Positions 27,278 to 36,679 of a DNA stretch of 64,000 nt are shown here, in pieces. The DNA is taken from positions 151,243 through 215,242 of the forward strand of contig CAIVEI010000051.1 of NCBI GenBank assembly GCA_903904835.1, in the 5' to 3' direction. Position numbers and translations under genes: made by a program. The first letter of the stretch is position 1. The number at the start of each line of letters is the position of its first letter. Source of the DNA: an uncultured Schlesneria sp. (GTDB lineage: Bacteria > Planctomycetota > Planctomycetia > Planctomycetales > Planctomycetaceae). The notes under the pieces are model-generated. The model searched no databases and was not told the origin of the DNA. It saw only the letters and a program-made list of their open reading frames with translations.

Positions 27278-28516
27278 GTGACCGCTTCGAACCCTCATAC
27301 GGCACCCAAAGGCGAATGCGCGTCACCAGACCAGGATCTGCTGGCAAGCTGCGTTCATTGCGGATTTTGTCTGGAAGTCTGTCCTACTTATAAGTTGACG
27401 GGTGATGAGAACAATTCGCCTCGCGGTCGATTGCGTCTTTGGCGCGAGGAATCCGAGGGGCGACTGGCTTACGATCCCTGGACTGATTTTTACACGTCTG
27501 AATGCGTCGGTTGTCTTGCGTGCGAATCGGCTTGCCCGGCCAATGTCCCGTACGGCGAAATTTTCGAGAAGGTCAAGCACGATCACGTCGCGACAAATCG
27601 CTCGAAGCCGGGTTTCTTACTGCGTATGGCGGCGGTTCTGGCAGCACGGCCGACTCTGTTTAATGCGACGATGCTGCCCGCGCGACTCCTGCGAACGATG
27701 GGGTTATTGAAGCATCGGTTTCTGTTTCAAGGTCGTCCTGCGGCATTACAGTCCACCGCAAATTATGCACAGCGACTGATGAGCCGGCATCAGCCAAACG
27801 GTCCTCGGGTGGCGTTCCTGACTGGCTGCCTGATGGAATCGCTATTCCGCGAAATCAACTTCGCTACCGTTCGAGTACTCATTGAGAACAATATTCAGGT
27901 TGTTATCCCGCCGGACCAGGGTTGTTGTGGCGCGTTCCAGGAACATACCGGAATCGACGGCATCGATGATCTGCAACAGAGGAACCGTCAGGCGTTTGGG
28001 ACGCTCAAAGTCGATGCGGTGGTCAGTAATTCATCCGGATGTGGCCTTGCCCTGGGCAAGGCCTTACAAGGCAAGTTTCCGGTACGTGATGTTCTCAGTT
28101 TTCTCGGCGAGATCGGTCCCGTTTCGCGGCCAGATTGTCACGATAACGCACGCGTGTATGTCGATCTGCCGTGCCATTTGATCCACGGCCAGAAGGTGGC
28201 CGGGATTCCCAAGAGTGTCCTTGATGCGACCGGCTATCAATGGGAATTGGCACCTCAAGCTCGCGACTGTTGCGGCTCGGGTGGCGTCTACAACATTCAG
28301 AAGCCGGAAAACTCACGCGAGATTCTGGCCCGTAAATCAGAGTTTCTCAATCAGGCGGCAGGTGACCCGGTGATCCTGGCAACGTCGAATCATGTCTGCA
28401 TGATGCAGTGGAATTCGGCTCGTTCCGGTGGCCTGGTGAATCGGCCATTTTCAGTCCGCCACGTCATTCAGTTGCTTGATCCAGGCGAGAAGTTCGAAGT
28501 GAAGCGGCAATCGTGA
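27278..28516 (+). CDS. glcF: glycolate oxidase iron-sulfur subunit GlcF
   Basis: A 412-residue Fe-S protein. Two ferredoxin-type 4Fe-4S motifs lie in the N-terminal third (CVHCGFCLEVCPTY and CVGCLACESACP). Two CCG domains follow (GCCGAFQEHTG and CCGSGGVYNI), which hold a further cluster in glycolate/heterodisulfide-type reductases. It starts with GTG two bases after the GlcD-GlcE stop, so the pair is an operon and together forms a membrane-associated glycolate (or lactate) dehydrogenase feeding the quinone pool. Confidence 0.9.
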   Translation: MTASNPHTAPKGECASPDQDLLASCVHCGFCLEVCPTYKLTGDENNSPRGRLRLWREESEGRLAYDPWTDFYTSECVGCLACESACPANVPYGEIFEKVKHDHVATNRSKPGFLLRMAAVLAARPTLFNATMLPARLLRTMGLLKHRFLFQGRPAALQSTANYAQRLMSRHQPNGPRVAFLTGCLMESLFREINFATVRVLIENNIQVVIPPDQGCCGAFQEHTGIDGIDDLQQRNRQAFGTLKVDAVVSNSSGCGLALGKALQGKFPVRDVLSFLGEIGPVSRPDCHDNARVYVDLPCHLIHGQKVAGIPKSVLDATGYQWELAPQARDCCGSGGVYNIQKPENSREILARKSEFLNQAAGDPVILATSNHVCMMQWNSARSGGLVNRPFSVRHVIQLLDPGEKFEVKRQS

Positions 28517-28530
28517 ACTAGTGCTACATG

Positions 28531-28665
28531 AACGCTAAAAATTTGGGTGCCACTGGCGGCGGCTTTGTGCCGCCAGTGGCTTCGAATCGAATTTCCCGTA
28601 TAAAACGAAGAGCACTGGCGAGCGAAGACGCACGCCAGTGGCACACAACCGCACATTTAAGCGTT
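28531..28665. repeat. 135-bp imperfect palindromic element with two hairpins
   Basis: Bounded by AACGCTAAAA (28531) and its near-complement TTTAAGCGTT (28656-28665). Inside are a perfect 12-bp hairpin, GCCACTGGCGGC (28549-28560) with GCCGCCAGTGGC (28569-28580), and an 8-bp hairpin, CACTGGCG (28613-28620) with CGCCAGTG (28633-28640). A further half-copy, ACACTGGCT, lies at 28673-28681. It sits between the convergent glcF and mnmE genes and could also serve as a two-way terminator. Confidence 0.65.
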
Positions 28666-28678
28666 GGCGGGACACTGG

Positions 28679-30103
28679 CTATTTCCCGATACAGAACTTG
28701 CTGAAGACTCGGTCGAGAATGTCGTCGGTGTAGATCACGCCGAGGATCACGCCGAGATGATCCAGTGCGTCTCTTAAATCAACGGCGATCAATTCGTCTC
28801 CAACCGTGGGAACTCTTGCGGCTCGTTCAGAACGCTCAAGAGCATTCGTCAGCAATTCCAGGGTTTCACGACACCGCGCGGAGGTCATTCCAAGCCATTG
28901 ACTGCTGCGCCCGTGACTTTTACCAAAGTGTTGACGTAATGCGTCTTCGAGGCCAATAAGCCCTGCTTCGGAGACAGCACTGATGCGAACTGTATCAAGC
29001 GGAGAGCTGATCGACTCTTTCGTCTCGTTGGACGTCAAAGTCAAAGGGACGAGGTCCGACTTCGTGATCAAACGAATAATCGAGGATGATTTGTTTTGCT
29101 GTGTCATCAACAATTCATCATCAATCGCTCGTTCCGTTTCGCTGAGTGACGCTGATGTGCACCAGATAACAAGATCGGCCCTGTTTAATTGTGTGATACG
29201 TTGTTGTTGAGCGTCGGCAGCGATGCCACGAGCGTCGTCCTCCCAGCCCGCTGTATCAATGAGGTCGAACGTTAGCCCGTTCCAGTTCACGGCGCGGGTG
29301 AGAAAATCACGTGTCGTTCCGCGATCTGTGGAAACAAGAGCCGAATTCGAACCGGCAAGCTTATTGAACAATGTACTTTTGCCGGCGTTCGGCAAGCCGG
29401 CGAGCACGACTTGAGGTCGAACTCGGGATTGCATCCGTTCTACCGCTTGCCGCACTAAACCATCGACGAACTGTCGAGATTGAGTTAATCGATCAATTAC
29501 GTCCTTTCGACTGACAAATTCGATGTCCTCTTCGACGAAATCGAGTCCCGCTTCCAGATCTGCAAGAAGTTCCAACAGGTCACGACGCAGGCTGCTGAGA
29601 TTTGCCGAGATTCCCCCGGCCAATTGCGCGAGCGCCGTTTCCAGTTCTGCCTGATCATGGGCATCTATTACGCCGAGCACGGCTTCGGCCTGCAACAAGT
29701 CTAGTTTCCCAGCAAGAAACGCACGCAGCGTAAATTCACCGGGTCGGGCGTGCCTCGCACCGTGACGGTAGGCTTCATTCAGTACTGCTTCAAGCAGACA
29801 GGGTGAGCCAGGTAAATGAAGCTCGATCAGCGGTTGACCTGTGTAACTGCGGCGATTGGGCCACAACAAGACTTGAACCGGGATTTTCATCTGCCGGGTT
29901 TGACCATTGAGATGGACCATTCCCGGATGTGAACTGGCCGATTTCGCAGAATTCCATGCATCAACGTCTTGTGGTTTGAACCAACCAGCCAACACGTTTT
30001 GGATCTGTTTTCCAGAGATCCGCACAATTCCACGAGCCGATCCGCCAGGTGGCGACGCCAAGGCGGCGATTGGTTGATCGACAGAAAGGTCGATAACATT
30101 CAC
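28679..30103 (-). CDS. mnmE: tRNA modification GTPase MnmE
   Basis: A 474-residue MnmE (TrmE), the GTPase that with MnmG installs the carboxymethylaminomethyl group on U34 of certain tRNAs. N-terminal folate-binding region: IAALASPPGGSARGIVRISG. The G domain has G1 GLPNAGKSTLFNKL, G2 GTTRDF, G3 DTAGWED and G4 TKSD. The C-terminal helical part ends in the invariant FCIGK, whose Cys is catalytic. Length is normal. It lies 102 bases downstream of yidC on the same strand, the common bacterial yidC-mnmE order. Confidence 0.96.
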   Translation of the reverse strand: MNVIDLSVDQPIAALASPPGGSARGIVRISGKQIQNVLAGWFKPQDVDAWNSAKSASSHPGMVHLNGQTRQMKIPVQVLLWPNRRSYTGQPLIELHLPGSPCLLEAVLNEAYRHGARHARPGEFTLRAFLAGKLDLLQAEAVLGVIDAHDQAELETALAQLAGGISANLSSLRRDLLELLADLEAGLDFVEEDIEFVSRKDVIDRLTQSRQFVDGLVRQAVERMQSRVRPQVVLAGLPNAGKSTLFNKLAGSNSALVSTDRGTTRDFLTRAVNWNGLTFDLIDTAGWEDDARGIAADAQQQRITQLNRADLVIWCTSASLSETERAIDDELLMTQQNKSSSIIRLITKSDLVPLTLTSNETKESISSPLDTVRISAVSEAGLIGLEDALRQHFGKSHGRSSQWLGMTSARCRETLELLTNALERSERAARVPTVGDELIAVDLRDALDHLGVILGVIYTDDILDRVFSKFCIGK

Positions 30104-30205
30104 GGATCAGGGTGTCCTCACGACATCATCTTTCAATCAGACAGTTAGACCATCTGAGAGGATCGATCATTGTCATCGCTCCTGTCAGATGGGTTCAAAC
30201 TCGCG

Positions 30206-32317
30206 TTATTTGTCCCGCTTCTTTTTCCGTTTGTCGTCTCGGTTGCTTTCGAGTTGCCGCGTTGCCGTGATCTGATTGTCCGCTGATTTCTGAAGTCGAT
30301 CCCAAATTCCGCCGATGACCGATGGTTTTTCTTCTTCTGCTTTCTTACCGGGTACATTCGGTTGAGTTGCCAGGTTTGTGACCGGAGCATCATCAACCAC
30401 AGGCTTATTCTTCTTGAGATGCTCAAACAACCACCGCTCGGTCATCGACCAGATATTCGTCGCGATGAAGTAAAGGCATAGACCTGATGGGACGCGGAAG
30501 AACATGGCTCCCATGAAGATCATCATGAAGCTCATCATTTTCTGTTGTTGAGCTTGTTCTTCATTCGTTGGCGGAGGCATCGTCAGCTTTTGATGAATGA
30601 ACATTAAGCCGGTCGAGATGCAGGGCAACAGGTTGAAGTCAGTCCATCCCAGCCAGGGAATGGGGGCAGGGAAGTGGAAAAGTGCATCCGGCGAAGCCAG
30701 GTTTTCGAACCAGAGAAACGGTTCCATTCGCAGTTCGATTGAACTGCCAATGGCCCGATAGAGGGCAATGAAAATCGGCAATTGCAGGAATACGGGAAGA
30801 CAGCCACTCATCATCAGGCCGAGCTGTTCTTTGCTCAGTTCCTGAGCGGCGTTCATGTACTCGGGAGTCCCTTTGCCATACTTGGTTTCCAATTCTTTTT
30901 GCTTGGCCTGCATCTTTGGCTGCAGCTCTTTCATCTTTGCTGCGTTGGCCGCCTGATGTTTGGAAATAGGCATCAGCAAAGTTCGAACGAGCGCCGTCAG
31001 ACAGATAATTGCGATGCCGTAGCTCAGGCCGAGATGGTGGAACATATTCAACAACCAGACCATGCCCCGGCAGATGGCATCGAACCAGCCGTAGTCCATG
31101 ACGGCCATCGCTGGAATCTGACTCATCAGTTCCTTTCGCTTTGGTCCGGCAAATAACGTGTATTTATGAGAGATTTCGCTATTACCCGCGACCTTCACGT
31201 CCGACTTCAGCTCGACGGAAATGTCGCTATACTCACTTTTCAAAGGGTATTCGTTGGCGACAACAGCTTTCGAAGCACTGACCTGATCCGCATCTGGCAT
31301 CACCAATGCAGCAAAGTAAAGGACGTCGACGCCGATGTATTTCAGCTTTCGCGTCCAGACTTCGGTCTTATCCGCTTTTGCTTTCTTGACGGTCTCGAGG
31401 GCGGAAAGCTTGTTTTCATCGAGTGACGTGCCGTCATCACGAAGGAAACCCATCCGAACGTCGCGGTGCTTATACGAGTTTTCAGCATCTTCAAGCGGGA
31501 CGCCGACAGGTCCTTGAAGTGTGTAGCTCAACTTCTGGTCCTGTTCGGTCAAGTTCTTGGCAGTGATTGTCAGAGCGAGTTTGTAGCCTTCAATAAATGT
31601 CTTTTGGATGTCATCCTGCTTGAGCTCATCATGAGTCAGTTGCTTCAGCTCAAAATGCTTGGTGAGTTCCCAGCGGCCGTCCGGTGTTTTGAACCGGAAC
31701 GTTGCGGCACGTGCTGCGGCTTCGGGACTGGCCTCGGGAATGAATTCCCAGGCGATTGTGGCGAGAGACGATTTTCCTAAAAGCTTATCAATTTGAGGAG
31801 ATCGCAACGCGAACGTTTTTAATGTCGTTTCTCTCCCGGATCGCTTTTCGGCGTCCGTGTTTCCAATCACACGAACTCGGTTACCACGGTGTCCGAACGC
31901 GGGATAGCGTTTCTTATTCGTCAGTTCAACGAAATCGACTGCTGCCCCTTCGCTGTTCAGGTTGGCCGCCAGAAAAAATTCGTCGACCTGCTGATTAAGA
32001 ACACCGTCAGGTTCTTTATCCGGATCGACGGGTCCAAGCTGTAAATTCACCGCCGCGTGCTTCGGCAATTCAATAGCCGCGACATTTGCCGGACCAGCGT
32101 CAGGATCTCGCTGAAGATTGGCATCGGGCAACTTATCTGAAGTCGCGTCGCCACCTGCATCAACATTCTTGTCTTCAAGTTCGCCATCAACCTTTACGGT
32201 TGGTTTGGCGATGGGCTTATTGAGTTCTGGAAAGAATCGGGGAACGACGAGGTTGATCCACGTCATCCAGACCGCCATCGAGATCAGAAAAAATGTAAAA
32301 AAACGCCGCTGTTCCAT
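30206..32317 (-). CDS. yidC: membrane protein insertase YidC
   Basis: A 703-residue YidC/Oxa1 insertase that folds and inserts inner-membrane proteins. N-terminal membrane segment (about residues 6-24, FFTFFLISMAVWMTWINLVV), a large periplasmic domain to about 400, then the conserved five-helix core: WFDAICRGMVWLLNMFHH, IICLTALVRTLLMPIS, a cytoplasmic helical hairpin rich in Lys/Glu, LPVFLQLPIFIALYRAI and GLCLYFIATNIWSM. The tail is basic (RRKKKRDK-like), fitting ribosome contact. The periplasmic part is long compared with many YidC proteins. mnmE follows. Confidence 0.95.
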   Translation of the reverse strand: MEQRRFFTFFLISMAVWMTWINLVVPRFFPELNKPIAKPTVKVDGELEDKNVDAGGDATSDKLPDANLQRDPDAGPANVAAIELPKHAAVNLQLGPVDPDKEPDGVLNQQVDEFFLAANLNSEGAAVDFVELTNKKRYPAFGHRGNRVRVIGNTDAEKRSGRETTLKTFALRSPQIDKLLGKSSLATIAWEFIPEASPEAAARAATFRFKTPDGRWELTKHFELKQLTHDELKQDDIQKTFIEGYKLALTITAKNLTEQDQKLSYTLQGPVGVPLEDAENSYKHRDVRMGFLRDDGTSLDENKLSALETVKKAKADKTEVWTRKLKYIGVDVLYFAALVMPDADQVSASKAVVANEYPLKSEYSDISVELKSDVKVAGNSEISHKYTLFAGPKRKELMSQIPAMAVMDYGWFDAICRGMVWLLNMFHHLGLSYGIAIICLTALVRTLLMPISKHQAANAAKMKELQPKMQAKQKELETKYGKGTPEYMNAAQELSKEQLGLMMSGCLPVFLQLPIFIALYRAIGSSIELRMEPFLWFENLASPDALFHFPAPIPWLGWTDFNLLPCISTGLMFIHQKLTMPPPTNEEQAQQQKMMSFMMIFMGAMFFRVPSGLCLYFIATNIWSMTERWLFEHLKKNKPVVDDAPVTNLATQPNVPGKKAEEEKPSVIGGIWDRLQKSADNQITATRQLESNRDDKRKKKRDK

Positions 32318-32465
32318 TCCGGATACCAGTTTGCCAGAGTAGACCTGCCCTGCTGTCGCGAACGACGATGCGGGGCTTAAAACGTCGACGCAGCTTCGTG
32401 GGAACGATCCCTACGATCTGTCGACCAAACAACAACGTACGAATGCCGATCGCGGTTCACGCGAT

Positions 32466-33212
<747 letters not shown>

Positions 33213-33326
33213 AAATTCCTTGTCGGAAATGCCTGGGCAGTAAATCTGCCCTCAGAGTCTGGGGTCGTTAATCATAAAACTGCTAGAGGTTTGCGGCAAG
33301 CATTGATTTGATAAACAATTTCAGAT

Positions 33327-33431
33327 TCAGCTTAGCCACCACCAGGCCAGCCAGCAAAGCAGCGGGAATATTACGAATACGATTGCGAACCCGAGTAGAT
33401 TTGATCTGAAATTATCAGGCCATCGTGCCAT
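33327..33431 (-). CDS. predicted 34-residue membrane microprotein
   Basis: A short frame in a gap between two minus-strand genes. ATG at 33431 is preceded by GAAGG about 7 bases away. The product starts MARWPDNFRSNLLG and continues as one strongly hydrophobic helix (FAIVFVIFPLLCWLAWWWL) before TGA. A clear start, Shine-Dalgarno and a polar head followed by a Trp-rich membrane helix favour a real small membrane protein; no family is recognised. It lies between the phosphodiesterase and the outer-membrane protein gene. Confidence 0.45.
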   Translation of the reverse strand: MARWPDNFRSNLLGFAIVFVIFPLLCWLAWWWLS

Positions 33432-33507
33432 GACCGGCCTTCATTCTGCGAGATATTTTACACAAATCCGAGGTTTTTGAGAAAATCGCCACCAACTCGG
33501 TTGAAGC

Positions 33508-34707
33508 TCAGAACCTGACGCCAAACCTTGCCATAATACCATTGTTGACGTCAAAACCTGGTTGGTTGCCGGAAAAAATATTCTGCCGGCCGAAAACATA
33601 GCCGATTTCGACGTACTTATCGTACCACGAGTGATCGCTTCGCAATCCGACAGCGACTCGCCAGTCGGTCAATTGGATCTCTTCGTGCCCTGAAACGTGC
33701 GGCTGTGTAATCTGATACGCTTCGACGTGGTATTCTCCGGTCGCGTACAGCCAATGCGAGCCATTTCCAAAGTTGCCAACGAAATAGCTGATTCGTGACT
33801 TGGGGAACAGCAAACGCAATTCCAGTCGTTCGTTCGGGTTCCAGACAACCCCCGCATACGGGATAATAATGTTGTTAACACGTTCCCAGTATTGGACCCC
33901 CAATACGTACATCAATTTCGGCGATGTCCGATAGAACAGAGCTCCATAGGTATCAAGTTGCAACGATTGTCGACCGAGCGAGGTACTGAATTCCGAGTTG
34001 ATCGAGGGATTGAAGTCTAATTGGGCGCTCCATTTTCCCATTTGTGGCGAATTAAGGAGGAAGTCCCAACCCAATCGGTAAACAGAACCTGGGAGGTTCG
34101 GGTGATTGGGGCCACTCCAAATCCGCGCGCCGAACTGGGCCGTATTCGTAAAGACCCAATCGGGTCCGAGCATCGAGACATGCCTCAATGCGGCGTCATA
34201 CTGCTGAATCGAGAAATTACCATGACCGGGTGACTTCGCTGCCGAGGGAGCGATCAAAACGCCGTCGAAAATCGGCGTAAATCCAAAACGCTGAGGTTGC
34301 GGGCCGTTGATCCCGGACATAATGGTCTGGCCCGGATCATTTAAAAACGGCAGTACCGGGTCAGGTCCAGCTTGAATCTGGAATGGATCATAAGGTTGGT
34401 ATGGCGTTGCAAGCGGTGCGGCCGACGGGGGTGATTCATAGGTTGAATCGGGTCCCTGCCCTCGGAAAACGGGTTCATTATCGCGAGAAACCTGCAGCCA
34501 GCGAGGTCTTTGTAGAACCGGTGCAATTGCTGGTTCGTCATCACGAAAAATTGAGGAAAGTACAATATCCCGATCCGGACGGGTCGTGCCTGTTTCAGGC
34601 AATCCGCCGAAAAAGAGGGCAAAAACGCTCAGCAGGACATTGCACACCAGAGCTGCCTCACTGGAAATTAGGTCAGAGCCGCACCGACGACCCTCAAGTT
34701 CCGGCAC
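33508..34707 (-). CDS. outer-membrane beta-barrel-like protein (DUF6268-like)
   Basis: A 399-residue exported protein. A hydrophobic stretch (ALVCNVLLSVFALFF) near residue 20 acts as the signal segment; a Pro-rich linker reaches about residue 140. The rest is rich in alternating aromatic strands: WVFTNTAQFGARIWSG, YRLGWDFLLNSPQ, GALFYRTSPKLMYVLGVQYW and WRVAVGLRSDHSWYDKYVEIGYVFG. It ends in RFGVRF, the terminal aromatic expected of a barrel strand. This resembles planctomycete DUF6268 proteins by memory only. The start is uncertain because no strong Shine-Dalgarno is visible. Confidence 0.6.
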   Translation of the reverse strand: MPELEGRRCGSDLISSEAALVCNVLLSVFALFFGGLPETGTTRPDRDIVLSSIFRDDEPAIAPVLQRPRWLQVSRDNEPVFRGQGPDSTYESPPSAAPLATPYQPYDPFQIQAGPDPVLPFLNDPGQTIMSGINGPQPQRFGFTPIFDGVLIAPSAAKSPGHGNFSIQQYDAALRHVSMLGPDWVFTNTAQFGARIWSGPNHPNLPGSVYRLGWDFLLNSPQMGKWSAQLDFNPSINSEFSTSLGRQSLQLDTYGALFYRTSPKLMYVLGVQYWERVNNIIIPYAGVVWNPNERLELRLLFPKSRISYFVGNFGNGSHWLYATGEYHVEAYQITQPHVSGHEEIQLTDWRVAVGLRSDHSWYDKYVEIGYVFGRQNIFSGNQPGFDVNNGIMARFGVRF

Positions 34708-35004
34708 GTTTTTCCAGAAATGACAATCCTCGTCAACATCAACTCCGGCGGAAAGTGCCAGACGAATCCCTCGTTTCTCCGAAGGGTCGATATGAAATGA
34801 CGATCGATTTGCGGGTTACGAACCGATAATCCCGAGAAATACGGATTGTGCTAGATTCCATTCCGATCGAATATGCACAGGCAGATTCACCTCGCATCTG
34901 CGGCAGTCGCTGATCAAAACTTTATCGCATCACGCGCGGACTTAATTCTCGTGTTCCGACCGCATGGACTCGCGGCTGATGTTGATTGCAGGAGGAAAAA
35001 AGTC

Positions 35005-36558
35005 ATGAAGAGATCGTCCGAATCGCATATTCGAGGTTTAATTCTCGGAATTTTGTTGTTTCAGGGAGTTGCTGTTTCCTCGTCTAATTCGCTTTCCAGT
35101 GACGCAATCGTCATACGGACCGGTTTGTCACGAATTGATGGCGACGACTTAAAACGCCACCTGACAACACTTGCCAGTGATTCTCTGGAAGGTCGAGAAG
35201 CGGGGGCACGCGGCGGAAAAGCGGCTGCCGCTTACTTGAGATCCGTACTCAAATCCATCCGAGAAACAAGCCGTTCTTTGCCGATCGAAACAACTCAAGA
35301 GTTTGGACGTGACTACCAGAACTTGCTCGTCTTTCTCCCCGGTTCAGACGAAACGTTAAAACACGAGGTCGTTGTTGTTGGGGCTCATTATGATCACGTC
35401 GGATTCGGTAAAGCGTCGAACAGCCGCGGTCCGATCGGGCACATTCACAACGGAGCGGACGACAACGCGAGTGGTACGGCGGCGGTGCTGGAATTGATAG
35501 AAGCATTTGCTTCACTGGAAACACCGCCGGCTCGATCGATTCTTTTTGCGTTCTGGGATGCGGAAGAAGCGGGACTTCTCGGATCAAAACATTGGGTGGC
35601 CAATCCCACGATTCCGGTTCAGAATTTGCGCTTTGTCTTAAATATTGACATGCTGGGACGGTTACGGGACGGTCGTGTCATCACGGTGGGGTGGCGTTCG
35701 GCACCAGGACTCCGTCCATTCCTCGCTTCGCACAACATCGCGAACGACCTGTTGCTCGCGTATCAACCTCAAGTGATCGCCGACAGCGATCACTACCCGT
35801 TTTATGCGGCCGGGGTTCCCGTCATCCATCTCGATACGGACAAACACGATGACTATCATCGTCCCTCAGACGATCCCGACAAAATCAACTGGGACGGATT
35901 ACGTCGGATGACAGAATATTCATATCGATTGGCCTTCGATGCCGCCAATCGCCCTGACTTTCCTCGATTTCGACGGGAAGCTCTGTCAGAGCCGACCCCA
36001 TCCTGGTTTAACTCCAAAGACGCCACCAGCCCGCCAGTTCGACTAGGCGTCCATTGGGACCAGGAACAATTGCGGAAAAATCTCATCGTCGTTTCTCAGG
36101 TGACTCCCGGTTCACCTGCGGCGACTGCTGGACTTCGGGCAGCAGATCACATTGTGAGGCTAGGGCCGTGGAATAGCGGGACCGCCGACGATTTGAAAAT
36201 GATCATTCAAACGGTCAAAAATCCGGTTCCGATTCGCGTGGAACGACCCGGAGTCGCCACCCCCATTGAGATGAATATTAATTTTCTCGGGACCCCGGTT
36301 CGCCTGGGGGCAAGCTGGCGTGACGACACGGCACTTCCCAATTGTGTTGTCATCACCCACGTCGTTGCAGAGTCCCCTGCCGATCGGGCAGGGATCGCAG
36401 CGGGAGATGTCATTCTCGACATGGGTGGCCGTTCATTCGCGACTTCCGAAGAGATGCGCCAGCGAGTGTTGTCGGAGCGGGCGCCATTTCACTTCCGAGT
36501 CGAGCGGAATGGTCGAATTCGCGAGGTCGTCGTGGAACTGATCGAAGATGCTCCGTGA
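35005..36558 (+). CDS. secreted M28 aminopeptidase-like peptidase with two PDZ domains
   Basis: A 517-residue exported zinc peptidase. The signal peptide covers about residues 1-28 (LILGILLFQGVAV). The M28 catalytic domain shows the ligands in VVVGAHYDHVG (His), NGADDNASG (bridging Asp), WDAEEAGLLGS (general base Glu and ligand Glu), LNIDMLGR (Asp) and DDYHRPSDD (His). Two PDZ-like repeats follow, each with a VTPGSPAATAGL- or VAESPADRAGIAAGD-type carboxylate loop. Start chosen at ATG 35005 because GGAGGA lies 9 bases upstream; the longer frame from 34873 lacks this. Cleaves N-terminal residues from peptides in the periplasm, by family. Confidence 0.88.
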   Translation: MKRSSESHIRGLILGILLFQGVAVSSSNSLSSDAIVIRTGLSRIDGDDLKRHLTTLASDSLEGREAGARGGKAAAAYLRSVLKSIRETSRSLPIETTQEFGRDYQNLLVFLPGSDETLKHEVVVVGAHYDHVGFGKASNSRGPIGHIHNGADDNASGTAAVLELIEAFASLETPPARSILFAFWDAEEAGLLGSKHWVANPTIPVQNLRFVLNIDMLGRLRDGRVITVGWRSAPGLRPFLASHNIANDLLLAYQPQVIADSDHYPFYAAGVPVIHLDTDKHDDYHRPSDDPDKINWDGLRRMTEYSYRLAFDAANRPDFPRFRREALSEPTPSWFNSKDATSPPVRLGVHWDQEQLRKNLIVVSQVTPGSPAATAGLRAADHIVRLGPWNSGTADDLKMIIQTVKNPVPIRVERPGVATPIEMNINFLGTPVRLGASWRDDTALPNCVVITHVVAESPADRAGIAAGDVILDMGGRSFATSEEMRQRVLSERAPFHFRVERNGRIREVVVELIEDAP

Positions 36559-36679
36559 TTTACATTATTCGCGAAGTCTTCATCATCGTTGACGATCGTT
36601 GGGCTATAACAGAGATTCCACAGGTAAGCGCGGCCTGCTTCCAATGGATTTTCCGTCCGTTATGTCATGGAGTTTCGTT

